Below are positions 36,140 through 50,449 of a stretch of DNA of 64,000 bases, piece after piece (position 1 is the stretch's first letter; each line of letters opens with the position of its first letter). The notes below the pieces were generated by a model. It was given only the letters and a program-made list of their open reading frames with translations, did no database searches and had not been told where the DNA came from. This DNA is from Sclerotinia nivalis. Its lineage: Eukaryota; Ascomycota; Leotiomycetes; Helotiales; Sclerotiniaceae. The position numbers and the translations under genes are program-made. The stretch is taken from positions 868,001 to 932,000 of the forward strand of contig JAPEIS010000014.1 of NCBI GenBank assembly GCA_029531795.1, in the 5' to 3' direction.

Positions 36140-37094
36140 TCATCCAAGCTTCCTCTTCTTGAAGAACGAATCCATAGTTCTTTGGGTAGAATCATGTTTC
36201 AAACTTCCCAATCCACCCCGGGTTTTCTTGAGCCCTTTGAGATGATCCTGATTATTAACAGACTTCACCACGAGTGACATGATAACCTCAACATTGTCAA
36301 GATCATGGTTTGATAGCTTCACTGAAGTTTGATCATTTGATTGTTCATCCAATACCGGAGGGACTAAACCAACTTTGGCAGGTGACACATCTGGAATAGA
36401 CTTGATAACCAATTCTAGGTAGCCAGTATTGGACCAACCACCAAGATATTCCAGTCCCTGTTCAGGATTTGGAACATCTGGACCAATCGAGACATTCTTT
36501 GGATTGAATTGCCTTAAGATAACTCGCCATAGATGACCTAGAATAATACCATGAGCCACGATGGCGATGGTATAATCATCAAGATTGCTGTCATTGATGC
36601 CGAGAAGGTGCATCAAATGTTCTTTGACGAATGTCTCCATCCGCCTCTTCATCGATTCCTTCGACTCTACATCTTTGAATCCAGGATCGCCTCGATATGC
36701 CTCAGAATGTATTTCTTTGCCAGTTTTGTTTGAATCTTTCGAACGTTCATGAAATGGTTTCTTTTCGTAGTGACCAAAGTCCTGTTCTCGAAGAAGTTCA
36801 AGCTTTGTCACCTCGAGAGAAGTGCCATTGTCCTGAGCAGTACGAATGGCTTCTGCGGTCTTGACAGCTCGTTGAAGATCGGAAGAGAATATTTTGGAGA
36901 CTTTTGAAGCTGCGAGATGAGTACCGAGTCGATTGGCTTGCAACACGCCATGGTTTGTTAGTGCAGAGTCTGTGATGCCAGCACTTAAAGAGGTTAGCTA
37001 AAAGAAGATTGAAAATGTTGCAGACCGGACAGCCTCACTATACGTTGGCAACATTGTCGACGGTCTCGCCGTGTCGAATTAAGAGAAGCCTCAT
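36140..37094 (-). CDS. Histidine phosphatase (phosphoglycerate mutase-like) with C-terminal PIP-box-like motif
   Basis: Exons 37094-37039 and 36983-36140 with a 55-nt intron (donor TA|GTGAGG) join to 299 residues. The catalytic RHGE signature is at residues 7-10 (MRLLLIRHGETVDN), followed by VANVYAGITDSALTNHG. Next are FSSDLQRAVKTAE (conserved Arg), REQDFGHYE and IVAHGIILGHL with the second catalytic His near 163. The family transfers phosphate through a phospho-His intermediate; substrates range from sugar phosphates to nucleotides and proteins, so the substrate is not predictable. The last 14 residues read QRTMDSFFKKRKLG, which fits the PCNA-interacting consensus Qxx(I/L/M)xxFF followed by basic residues. 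Its acidic/Asn-rich linker (about 240-285) looks disordered. The start is the first ATG giving the RHGE strand. Confidence 0.9.
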
Positions 37095-37354
37095 CCCGCC
37101 ATGTGGGAGAGGAAAGAAATGATCATCAAAGAAATATTACCATAATTGATACGATAATTGAATTGTACAAAGTTGGACTTATTGATGATTATTTTGGAGG
37201 GGAATCAAGAAAGATCTACTTTATGCAGAAAAAATTTGTAAAATTTAATTTGCGAGCTTGCTTAGTAAGTGCGCTAGCATCTTCTTCGATCCGAATTTGA
37301 GCCGATGACATTCTAGGCGGATTTGATTACCTCATCTCTCTTATCAAATATATA

Positions 37355-37414
37355 ACGTGGTTTATCAGTGGGTCGGCCATATCAGTGGGTCGGCCACTTT
37401 TACCTCGAATTATT
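37355..37414 (+). repeat. Left terminal inverted repeat of the transposon
   Basis: 60 bp, exact reverse complement of 39146-39205. Two direct copies of a 16-bp unit (ATCAGTGGGTCGGCCA) lie at 17-bp spacing from about residue 9 of the repeat. Confidence 0.95.
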
Positions 37415-37464
37415 GATTTAAAGCTATATTATTCAACAAAAACTAAATCAATTGATTGAAACTA

Positions 37465-39108
37465 TTAAGAATCTAATAATCTAGGATCAATTATACTATT
37501 TTGACAAGTTCTTGAATTGTGACCAGTCTTTCCACATTTACTACAGCATCGATTAGAAGATGCTTCCCCATTAGAATTCCCCCCATTTTGACATTCGTCG
37601 CGTTGAATCTGAATATCAACCTCTTGCTGAGATAATATATCTTCAGTTTCTTGTCTAGTAAGTACTCCTTCATTGCGTAATTGAATCTTTTTAACGCGTC
37701 GACGTTTGCTTAATGCTACATTTGCCTTCCGAAGCATACGATTCTCTACACTTAAAAGAGTATTCTCATGGGCTAATCTTTCTATGCCTTTAGCTAGAGC
37801 TAATACAGTCTCGAATATAGGTGTAGGGGAGCTTGATTGATGACGAGCCATTCGAGATTTTACTAAAATCGATTGTGAAAGAGCTTCAGTTGGATTGTGA
37901 GGTGTTTGAGAGATTCAAGAGTCTAGATCGACGAGTGGAGGGGTAGGTGTACGAATCCGAATATCTAATTTTGAGAGTATAGCTTGAGGATCAAATGGTA
38001 TTAGACCTGCTCCTCGGAAACCAGCTTTTATATTCTGAGTTGTGATTGATTGTTGATATGCAGCTTTAAAAGCTATAAAGAATTCAACCTTAGTGATATG
38101 ATTGATATGAGCTTTAATAAATCCATCAATTTGACAACTATATGCCCGTTTCAATACGTCAAAACAGTCAACGTCAAATGGTTGAGTTAAATGATTTGAA
38201 TGCGGTGGTAATCTTATGCATATAATATTATTTGCCTTGCAATATGATTGAAAAGGTATCGATTCGTGACTTTCGTGTTTATCTAGTACTAGCATTCGAT
38301 ATTTGCCCTTCGTTCGATGAATTGTATGCTTATCGAAATGCTTTATCCATTCCAATCCCGTCTCATTATTCGTCCATCCATTGGAAGTAGATTTAATAAC
38401 CCAATCTGCAGGAAAACCGCTTTCCGTATACCAATTAGAAAGGTGATATTGCCCTTGAACCACCAGAAATGGAGGTATAGTTTCCCCCTCACTATTACCA
38501 CATATAATCGCTGTAGCCTACTCTCTATTGCCTAATTGTATTGCCTTACTTCTGCCATTCCGTTCAGCACTAGTTACAACCATTCCGGGACATATTATAC
38601 CCATTATAAAGCCAGTTTCGTCGAAGTTGTAGAAATCGCAATCCAAGATACCATATTTCGCCCACATATTCAATACCAATTGAAACCACTCTCCAATAAG
38701 CTTGGGATCCTCGCAGAGAGCTCTTTGGAAGTCATAAACACAACTAAAACGCGTCTTTAATTCTGTACGTCGTTGTATAAAACGATGAGCCCAAAGCTTT
38801 CCAATCTTCTTCGCACCCCGCGTTTCGAGTATATAATTCACTATATCTTCAACACCACTTAATTTAGGTGAAAATCCTCTATAATCCATATCAAGTATGT
38901 ATTGAATAAGTACCTCCTCTTCTAATTCAGTCAAATTATGACTTTTTGGTCGAATTTCAGCCATACTAGGTTTACCTCGAATTCTATCACCCAATGTAGA
39001 TCGAGGTACACAATAGGATTGAGCTGCCTTTCGAATTGTTAATTTTTTATTTGATTCAATAGCCTGAATAGCTAAGATTATACATGCTTCTTTAGAATGA
39101 ATTTCCAT
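37465..39108 (-). pseudogene. DDE transposase with two in-frame stop codons
   Basis: All three segments (39108-38518, 38515-37915, 37912-37465) are in one reading frame, 548 codons including the stops. The N-terminus has helix-turn-helix features (LTIRKAAQSYCVPRSTLGDR) and a CENP-B-type second DNA-binding domain with KLWAHRFIQRR. The DDE domain has FDETGF as first Asp, VLDKHESH as second and QPFDVDCFDVLK as third. The C-terminus has a basic region and a CCHC zinc knuckle (CSKCGKTGHNSRTC). The stops are TAG after GNRE and TGA after VDLDS. At both places related elements carry Trp, so each fits a single G-to-A change of TGG. As read, the protein cannot be made full-length. Confidence 0.9.
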
Positions 39109-39145
39109 GGTTGATAATGAAGAAAACGCGTATTAAGTGTAGACT

Positions 39146-39205
39146 AATAATTCGAGGTAAAAGTGGCCGACCCACTGATATGGCCGACCCACTGATAAAC
39201 CACGT
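39146..39205 (-). repeat. Right terminal inverted repeat of the transposon
   Basis: Exact reverse complement of the left repeat. The transposase start codon is 37 bp inside it, so the repeat probably doubles as promoter. Confidence 0.95.
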
Positions 39206-39375
39206 TATACATTCGATATTTCAGTGTAGATGTTCAAAACTATTAGTTGGAAATTGCAGTATGTATCCTGTTAACATAGTCTTAAAGCACCTCGATATAT
39301 AAGGTGCCACTGTTTTAAGATTCCAAATACACAAATGGTCTCAAAGGAAGGCACCTTTGAACTTTACGATGTAAA

Positions 39376-40081
39376 ATGGCTCAATCCAGCTTGGTCATCT
39401 GTGAACCTTCCCTTCATGGCGAAAAACATTCAATGTAAGTAAACAATATGAAGTAGAAAATTTGTCTTCTTTCTCAAGCCACATCATTACAACACCACCA
39501 GAACATCACACAACCTTTGGTTATCTCACACGTTATTACTTCAATCGCAACAATTAATCTTCTATCTGCCGCGGCACAGCTACAATACAATGGACTGTCA
39601 AAACCTAAATAAATTCTTTTGGGGTACTGGGCGTCTATTTGGATTGTGTATAACTTTCTGTCTAGAGTATGCAAGATACATACTTCGCGAAATCTTGGAA
39701 AAAACGCCAGAAGGTCCTACACACGAACCCATTCGACGTTTGGGATTTATGCTCGCACTGCTCTCCTTTGTTTTGCAAGTATTGGGCGTGCTTGATGGTT
39801 TCACGCCAACGGTGATCAAAGTCACATGTTTTCTGGCCGAGAGATCTTCCAAGATAAATCGCCTCCTGTTATGGACTCTTCAGCCATTGTTCGTGAATTT
39901 CATCATGTGCTCTTCCATGGTAATCCAACTTTTCCACTTCAACTTTCTCTTCTTCTATGTCCAGCCTGAAACTACGGGAATGATTCTGGAAGTTCTTCGC
40001 TGGTATACACCATCAGAAAGTTGCCAGGAAGTTCACTTCTTCAAGGAGGCAAATGGTTCCTTTCGTGCCGTTGAGATGTAG
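39376..40081 (+). CDS. Hypothetical membrane protein (two exons, tentative)
   Basis: Exon 1 39376-39434 starts at an ATG in a strong context (AAAATGGC), and its GTAAGT donor joins a 145-nt intron to exon 2 at 39580-40081 in phase, giving 186 residues. Exon 2 has three hydrophobic stretches (FGLCITFCLEYARYIL, LGFMLALLSFVLQVLG, and a long one from LLLWTLQPLFVNFIM onward), consistent with membrane segments. The tail is EVHFFKEANGSFRAVEM. I do not recognise a family. The other in-frame ATG upstream (39335) reads well in exon 1 but is in the wrong phase for exon 2. It lies directly beside the transposon, so its promoter may have been interrupted or supplied by the right terminal repeat. It could be a fragment. 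Confidence 0.4.
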
Positions 40082-41517
40082 CAAGGAACGGGCTCGCTAC
40101 ATGCGGCATTTCTTACAAGAGCCATTGAGATTTGATAGCAGCATCTGTGGATCCATTGGCTTCTCTATTGGAGGTCAGAAAGGGGACGGAACTTGGGCGA
40201 TTTCACATTCAGATATTAGTTCAAGAATGTAAGTCAGCGGGCAAGCATAGGTTGAGAATCTTTGGGTATCTACTAACCTTCTCAGAATTTAATTCCAGCA
40301 TGTTTCGTTCCATGCCCATAGCAGTCACAACTGGATACACCAAACACTCTCTGGAACAGAACAACCTCCCAAGCATCTTTAGAAGTCTCTGTGGGAAGAC
40401 TTATGCATTTATTGGCCCATTATTGTTAGACTATTCTCATGCTCTTTAGAACACTTGTTAAGAGAAGGAAAAATACCATGCTACTGGGGATATCAGCGAG
40501 TTATTTTTCTATCTTGAAGTCTGGTTTAGCGGTTCCCCTCAGCAAGCACATAGCATTGGCTTTTGTCATTGGCTGATACAACGGTGTATCGAGGGCGCTT
40601 ACGGACTATTCGGAAGGGATATGATGACCTCGGACCTGATAGTATCTGTACATAACTTTCTTTGATCATGGAATTTGATGGATACATTAATATCTTCACC
40701 ACAAAGTATCTGTGGACTGACCTTCATACTTCTGGACGTATTCTAAATTTCTTTGCCCAAGCTCAAAGAGTTACTCAAGTCTTTTTCTGGAATACATATA
40801 TATCTATATACATACCAATAGGCAAGAGGTAGTACACACGGACCATGCCAAGTGGGATGGTAACTTAGGCACTTCGGCCACCTTAGCCCACTTTCCCACT
40901 TTACAACAACTTACAATATTCAACGGAAGTTACATAACTCCCTCACCACAACTCCAAATCACTTATTATTAACGGCAAATCAATCCTTAGTATCTGAGAT
41001 ATATTTCAGCAAATTTTCGGGGGAAACTTCCAAGGTAAGTTGACCTTTTTGTTGTGGTAGTTTTTCACCTTTTCGGTTCCTCATATGAGCGGTTCTGGAT
41101 TTTAGGGGGGCGAAGTTCGCTTCATCAGCACTCACCAATTTTTCTTCATCAACCGAATGTTAAGAATTTCATCGGGGTATCACATACCTCTTGAGGATGA
41201 AGATGAAACTGTTCACTTTAGTTTTTTCATTTATATTATCATGGATCCTCCATTACACATTGGTCGCACCTACCTTATATAACATGGCATCTAGTGCATG
41301 ATATATCGGTAATGATTCATACTATACGACAGCAACTAACGCCAACGATAGCAACCTTGTTGTATTTTACCTCTAGCACATAAATTCAGTTCTGAGTTAC
41401 CGTTGTACTCAAGGAGTCTTAGTAACACGCATTGTTATCATTGGGTTTATTCATCATCGTTGTTTGAGGCCAGTGACTAATGATTCTGAATCCATTTAGG
41501 ATTCAAAGGTTACAAAT
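40082..41517. other. Intergenic region with probable leader intron
   Basis: No supported gene. The right part has a donor CAAG|GTAAGT at 41035 and an acceptor CATTTAG ending at 41499, with a GACTAATG branch site at about 41475, so a 465-nt intron in the leader of the next gene is likely. The TSS would be left of 41034. Confidence 0.45.
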
Positions 41518-44500
41518 ATGGACAACAATTCCAAGCTCAAATCAGATGATGGCAACCCGGATATCATGACAAACAACAATCCAAGTAATCACAATGAAAG
41601 CATCTTCGGCATTCCCAATATGTTCAATAGCGCAAACTTCGCTCAAGCAAGCATACTCTCCAATGATGCCGAAAGTACCATTGCCAGCCCGAATACTGCC
41701 TACGCAAGCATCTTCTCTGATGTCCCCAGCAGCACCAACAATAGTCCAGTCTCTGCTCAGACTAGCATTTTCTCAGGTGGTCAAAATAGCAATGTGACTA
41801 GCCCAGTCACTGCTCAGACTAGCATCTTCGGAAATGTTTCAAACAGCAATTTGATCAGCCCAACCTCAGCACAGATCAATAATTTTTCCAATCCACCAAC
41901 ATGTACCATCACAACTACGAACACTATCCAGCCCATTACCCAAATCCCGGAAGTTGATTTGTTTGCGCATGATTCCGAACCAGGACCAGAACCAGAACCA
42001 GACTCAGACCCAGACATCGACCCAGACATCGAACCCGATTATAACCATGATTTGGAAATTACCAGTGATGTCGGTTCACGCTCAATTAGTTCGTCTCCTG
42101 AGGCGCCCGACTTTGATGCTCCAGCAGCTCCAGCACCAGAAACTCTCTCTCTTTCCTCAGACCATTGCTCCCCTCCAATCTTCAAATGTAACATGCCAAG
42201 AACTTTTGCGGGATTTGGCGTCATGTTCAACAGCACCAAACGTAGCGCTGCTATCAAAGGACAAGCGCAACGAATTGGAGCCGTAGGTGCAGACAAGGAT
42301 GATAGTGGTACTTATGATCCCAGTTTAGAAGGCAAGCGGAACAGTAGAAATACTAGAGCCAAGAAAAATAAGGAGAATGGTGGAGGAGAAGAAACCTCAA
42401 AGATAGGTGTGGGTACAAGAAATGGGAGGAAAACCAAGGAGCAAGGTTCTTTTGAGTTGGTGATTACGATTAAATTGACCAGTGAAGAAGGGTTGAAGTA
42501 TTTAAAAGAAATTACACCGGGTCCGGAAGGTGATGAGAGGAATTTTCCACCAATTTATGAAGCGGATGATGATGCCTCAGGAAGTGAGGATGAGGATGAT
42601 GAAATTGATTATTCAATTCATTCAACACGGAGAAAAAAGATCAAAACTTCACATAACCGAAGGTACATAGTGATTCGCTTCACATGATGATTTTGACGAA
42701 AACAGCTAACGGTTCTAGATCCGACGGTCTAACTCTTGAAGAATTAGACGACGGACATCCTCAGCGTCGTGGCTGTAAAGCTTGTTTCGAAACCGGAGAT
42801 GATGAATGCTCACTCATTGAATATAGTCATGAATGGCCTTGTGAGAGTTGTGAAGATGCAGGAGTTGATTGCGAACTCATCATCCCACCTGAACTAAAAC
42901 TTTCATGCATTCGATGCAAAGAGAAGTTGCGAAAAAGATGTTCATATGCGGATGATGGTGGAAAAGGAGTTGAATCTTGCAAAGCATGCGAGGGAGTTAA
43001 CGTCAAATGTATTGCTGGTCTTAGAGCTGGTTCTGGCCCTTCAGTGAAAATAACTGACGTGCCTGCGAGCGCTGGAACTAAGAGAAGAGGAAGCATGAGT
43101 ACCAAAGCAGAGGGTATCAAGAAAGGACCAAACACAGCTACAGTTACTAGTGTGGTAAAACCGCAAGCTATGCCTCGAAAATATGTCTCTTGTAATCGAT
43201 GCAGAGTCGAATTCAAAGGCAGATGTTCACTCAAGCGCGAGGATGAAGGACCATGCAATCGCTGCGTTAAGGCAAATGTAGCTTGCACTTTCATAATGCT
43301 ACCTACTATCGCTACAACTCTAAGTAAAGAAAAAGGCAAAGGAACAGGAAAAGATATGGCACCAGTCTCCAGAACCCCTCAAGACCTTACCCAAACCATC
43401 ATTCTCGAATCAACCAAACTCAATGATCGAGTATGGCGCACCACCCACCCTCATGCACGTCGTATCAAAGCTCAACAAAAAGCTTTCGAACGAGCGCAAT
43501 CTTCTTGTTCCCCTGATGTCCAATTCTTAAACACCAACCCTATCAACCATCCAAATAATCAAATGACCCAAACCAACACTCCATCATACATCCACAACTA
43601 CCCCACTCAACAAACCATTCCACCAAATTTTTCACTCCGCCACAAAGGTATCCGCACCATAACCATCACAACCTCTTTCTCCCACCCTCTAATCTTCAAC
43701 TACAAACGCGATCCCATGTCTCTCTATCCCCCCTGCGACTTCGACACGAACCCCTTCTTCGGACTCTTCGGCTATGGTCTCCGCCTCGTTACCGTCGTCC
43801 CCTGGCCCAGCATTACCGGAGCCGGCTACGAAGAACTCGAAAACGGATGGGGAGATTCCGACGTGGGACACGAGGCGACGAGAATGTGTATTAAGTGTAC
43901 ATATGCAAGGGTTAAGATATTAGGCTGTGCAGAACATGAGTTGAGACCGATAGAGGGACTCGATGAGCGCATGAGAGATGAGGAGATTGTGAGGGATAGT
44001 GTGGATGCTTGTGAAGAGGGGTTGAAGGAGGGGAGGTGGGGGCGAGGCACGGGTGGAGAACCCGAGGTGGGGAGTAGGGCGGATCTTGTTTGGAGGGCGA
44101 AATGGTGTGCGGTTTGTCCGAGGCCTGGGGATTGGGTTTGTAAATTTGGGGGTGCACGGGAATGGGGACGGGGAGAGAAAGGGTGGAGTCAGTCGGGTTC
44201 TTCGCAGCAATGTCAATCGCTGGTCAACAAGGGATGTGGTTTGATTCTTTGTGATACGTGTTATGAACTTCATGGGAAGGTTCAGAAGGGGGGGAAGAAG
44301 GGTGGAAGAGTGGTTTTGGGGAGAGTCATTCATTTGGCGGGTGAGGCGAATAGAAGGGAGGATTATCCTGATGGGGTGAGGGCTGATGCGGGGTTTTTGA
44401 GAGAGGATGGGGAATTGTTTGTGAGGATGCAGAAGGGGGGTTGTGCGGGGTATACGGGGAAGATTGGGGAGGTGGGTGGGAGTGGTGGATCTTTGAGGGA

Positions 44501-45080
44501 AGGAATTGAAGGGAGAGGAATGGGAATGAGAGGAGGGTTCGATGATGTGGATTCGAATGAAATGAGTTGGGCTAGTTCGAATCATTTGGGCGAGGGAAGG
44601 GGAATCAATCGAGCGGCTACCCCCTTTACTTTTCCCACTTCATCGCGTAAAAACACTACGACGATCAAGAAGATGAAAGGAAAAGATATTAATCCGTCTC
44701 GACCCCGGCAAATCCTACACTCTGTTACAGTAAGTAGAGGAGAAGTAGTGCGTAGTGAGGTTGCTGGGAAAGGGAATAGTGTTACTAACACTAAATCCGG
44801 AACTATGATTAACAAACATGGGGATATCAAGGGAGAAGTAGCGATGGATGGAGCATTGGGGATGGTGGGAAAGCAAACGGTCAGGCGAAACGAGACATAT
44901 ACTCAAGCATTTACAAATGATTTCGAATTCACAGGTGATGGCGTAAGCAGCGGACGATGGAAGGGAAAAGGCGTGGATAGGAAAATTCACGATGAATTTG
45001 AATTTGAATTTGAATTGGGAGAAGATGAAGATGAAGTGATGCGGAGTATTGAGAGGGAGGTTATTGAATTGAGTGATTGA
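41518..45080 (+). CDS. Large nuclear-type protein with three tandem Zn2Cys6-like modules
   Basis: Exons 41518-42662 and 42719-45080 with a 56-nt GT-AG intron in phase give 1168 residues. Residues 1-130 contain repeated AQTSIF-type units. Next come an acidic E/P/D stretch and a basic region (RNSRNTRAKKNK). Three cysteine modules follow at 401-433, 445-479 and 540-571. Each is CX2CX7C, a 9-12-residue spacer, then CX2CX6C: canonical GAL4 clusters have CX2CX6C in the first half, so all three share a one-residue longer loop. The distal part has further Cys motifs (WCAVCPRPGDWVCKFG and CGLILCDTCYELH) that look like another zinc-binding region. The final 40 residues are acidic (EFEFEFELGEDEDEV). Role inferred as DNA or chromatin binding; I cannot name the family. 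The intron closes what otherwise appear to be two overlapping frames. Confidence 0.8.
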
Positions 45081-46159
45081 TTAAACATGAAGCATTAGAA
45101 CTATCAAGCTTTATTTATCACTCCACAATTTTCAACCTCGTGTTTCCAGATCTATATATCACGAGGGATCTTGCGTAACATTTTTACATTTCTGCATTTG
45201 GCAATTGGATTGGTAGGTTAATTGGTTGGTAGTTTTTCAATGTAAAATACACATACATCGATACAATTTCTTTTTCAAACAGAAGATTGATATTAGTAAT
45301 ATAACTAACCAATTCTCCAATTTGTGAATTAAGAGATATAGAAAAGAATAACATCAGATGATAGGGAATTTGTATATATACTAGATAGTTTTCTTTCTTT
45401 AATATTAATTAATTATCTCTAGCTTTTTTTTTTCTTTAGAAGAGTTTAGAAAGTTTACCCAGTGAGTCTCTTCTCTATTAAGAAATTATCTAGTATATTT
45501 ATTTTCTCACTTTGAGTATATAGTGTAATTTAATATAAGCATAGCATATATACACATCCCTAATCCTCCATTCCCCCACCTTCCAATCCCTCAATCCCCC
45601 CATTCCCCCACCCTCCAATCCCCCAATCCTCCAACCCGCCAATCCCCCAATTCTTAGCACATATACAAAAACTATCCAACCTTCCTGAACACCTTCCTGA
45701 ACACCTTCTATATAATCTTGCACATCATCTTGAATACCAGCCAGCACTAACACTAACACTGATACGAACACCATACCATCCATGTATCTGCATCAAAAAA
45801 CAAACCAAGCAGATGAAGTGGATCAAATCCAATCAAATTGTTCAAGAAGTTTTTTGTTTGGATATCTCGGATAAATTGCTTTATTGAGTTTCTATGAAAT
45901 GTTACACCCTTCCTTTATCTCCTATTTTTAAACGATAATAGATATTAGGTAGGCACGAGGAGTTTTCGCCCTTCAGTCTAGTCTCAAGCACATCCACAAG
46001 ACAACAAGACACGAGACAAAAAACCAAGAGTGTATAAAAATATACATCATATAGTATATACCATCTCGCATTTCTCATTTAAAATCTATCGTACCACCCA
46101 TCTAACCCCTCTATTCCCATTCATCTCGCATCTAACCCTTTAATCCCAATGTACCTACT
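45081..46159. other. Convergent intergenic region, AT-rich then C-rich
   Basis: No supported gene. Includes a C-rich repeat tract at 45545-45660 and AT-rich 3'-end DNA on both sides. Confidence 0.5.
45545..45660. repeat. C-rich degenerate repeat (CCAATCCCCC-type)
   Basis: Many runs of 3-6 C separated by 2-5 nt, built from units such as CCTCCAATCC and CCCCCATT. The minus strand therefore carries repeated G-runs. Confidence 0.7.
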
Positions 46160-49375
<3,216 letters not shown>

Positions 49376-50449
49376 ATGGCAATCGCCGTCCCCAGTACAC
49401 TCAAAGCCACGGCACTCAAACAAATCGCCTTCAAATGCGGCATCTCAACCTCTGGCACCAAACCCGTCCTCACCCAACGAATACAAGATGAGCTCCCAAA
49501 AATTACCTTCCCAGGCTCGGGCCCTTCATCTGCCAACTCCAAACCTTTGCGCATCTTAAGCATTGACATGGGAATCCGCAATTTCTCCTACTGTCTCCTC
49601 GAAATACCTCTTCCCTCCAAATCTCCCAAGAATAAACGAAAAACAAACCATTCAATTCCCATCCTTCAATCCTGGCAAAAACTATCTCTTCTCCCTCAAT
49701 CCCCTCCAATTACAAATCCTGCAACCAAAGGAAAAACCCGCAATGAATTTACACCCGCTATTCTCAGCGCGGCAGCATATAAATTGCTTCGTCATACACT
49801 TCTTCCTCTCTCTCCAACACATATCTTAATTGAGCGCCAGCGCTTCCGCTCCATGGGTTCGAAACATATTCTCGAGTGGACAATCAGAGTTAATATGTTA
49901 GAAAGTATGTTATGGGCTACACTCAAAACGTTATCCGAGGAAAAAGTATGGGGAGGAGAAGTAGTTGAGATTGCGCCGAGGAAAGTGGGTAGTTTTTGGG
50001 TGGAGGAAAGTGGATTATTTGATGGAGAGGAAGGCGAGGAGTTCAAAAAAGTTAGGAATACGAAAAAAGTGAACGCGAGGAGTAAAGGGGCGAAAATAGA
50101 CTTAGTAAGGAGATGGTTAGAAGGTGGGGAAACGCGGAAGGCTAGGAAGCATAATGAGGTGGTACACATTGGAAGTCAGCAGGTTAAACAGATAAAGGAG
50201 AGATATACGGAGAAATGGGATAGGAAAGTTGGGAGAGCGAAAGGGTACAAAGTTAAAAGCAAATCTTCAAGTACAATTTTGGACACAGCGAAGAATAAAG
50301 AAGAGAAAGAGACAAAAGAGAAAGAAGAAGAAGAGATGGGTAAATTAGACGATTTAGCAGATTGTCTACTACAAGGTATGGCATGGCTTAAATGGCAGGA
50401 AAATAGAAAGCTGGCGTTGGAGGAAGGTGTGGAGATTCTACTTGATTAG
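49376..50449 (+). CDS. CCE1: Mitochondrial Holliday-junction resolvase, Cce1/Ydc2 family
   Basis: Intronless frame of 357 residues. A SAP-like helical segment is at about 9-40 (LKATALKQIAFKCGIS). The RNase H-like nuclease core follows: LSIDMGIRNFSYC with Asp64, ILIERQRFRS with Glu153, and KLDDLADCLLQG with Asp325/326 and Asp329, the acidic set that binds the metal ions. These enzymes cut four-way junctions in mitochondrial DNA. The stretch 229-310 is a charged, Lys/Glu-rich insert that is longer than in yeast. No obvious presequence beyond the first 20 hydrophobic/basic residues. It is convergent with the Cex1 gene. The ATG at 49376 lies directly ahead of the SAP segment, and the 5' spacer contains no better start. 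Confidence 0.92.
   Translation: MAIAVPSTLKATALKQIAFKCGISTSGTKPVLTQRIQDELPKITFPGSGPSSANSKPLRILSIDMGIRNFSYCLLEIPLPSKSPKNKRKTNHSIPILQSWQKLSLLPQSPPITNPATKGKTRNEFTPAILSAAAYKLLRHTLLPLSPTHILIERQRFRSMGSKHILEWTIRVNMLESMLWATLKTLSEEKVWGGEVVEIAPRKVGSFWVEESGLFDGEEGEEFKKVRNTKKVNARSKGAKIDLVRRWLEGGETRKARKHNEVVHIGSQQVKQIKERYTEKWDRKVGRAKGYKVKSKSSSTILDTAKNKEEKETKEKEEEEMGKLDDLADCLLQGMAWLKWQENRKLALEEGVEILLD

Larger units (their letters stand above)
37355..39205 (-). mobile_element. Fot1/pogo-type (Tc1-mariner superfamily) DNA transposon, complete but disabled
   Basis: 1851 bp bounded by perfect 60-bp terminal inverted repeats and flanked by TA on both sides, the target duplication of this superfamily. It contains a single long transposase frame on the minus strand interrupted by two stop codons. 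Each terminal repeat holds two direct copies of ATCAGTGGGTCGGCCA. Size and layout resemble Botrytis Flipper-type elements, which I recall as about 1.84 kb; identity needs alignment. Perfect ends but broken coding region suggest recent insertion with trans-mobilisation, or decay by point mutation after insertion. It sits 261 bp from the histidine-phosphatase start and 171 bp before the next gene start. Confidence 0.95.

Noticed and set aside
39335..39434. Alternative start at 39335 for the small membrane-protein gene
   Set aside because: The first exon reads well, but its phase at the donor does not match exon 2, which would hit a stop within about ten codons.
42684..42718. Separate gene starting at the ATG at 42684, overlapping the preceding frame by 4 nt
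   Set aside because: A 56-nt intron with good splice sites joins both frames into one protein; operon-like overlap is not expected in a fungus.
43920..44585. 221-codon minus-strand frame inside the triple Zn-module gene
   Set aside because: Antisense shadow; the plus strand has conserved cysteine motifs in this interval.
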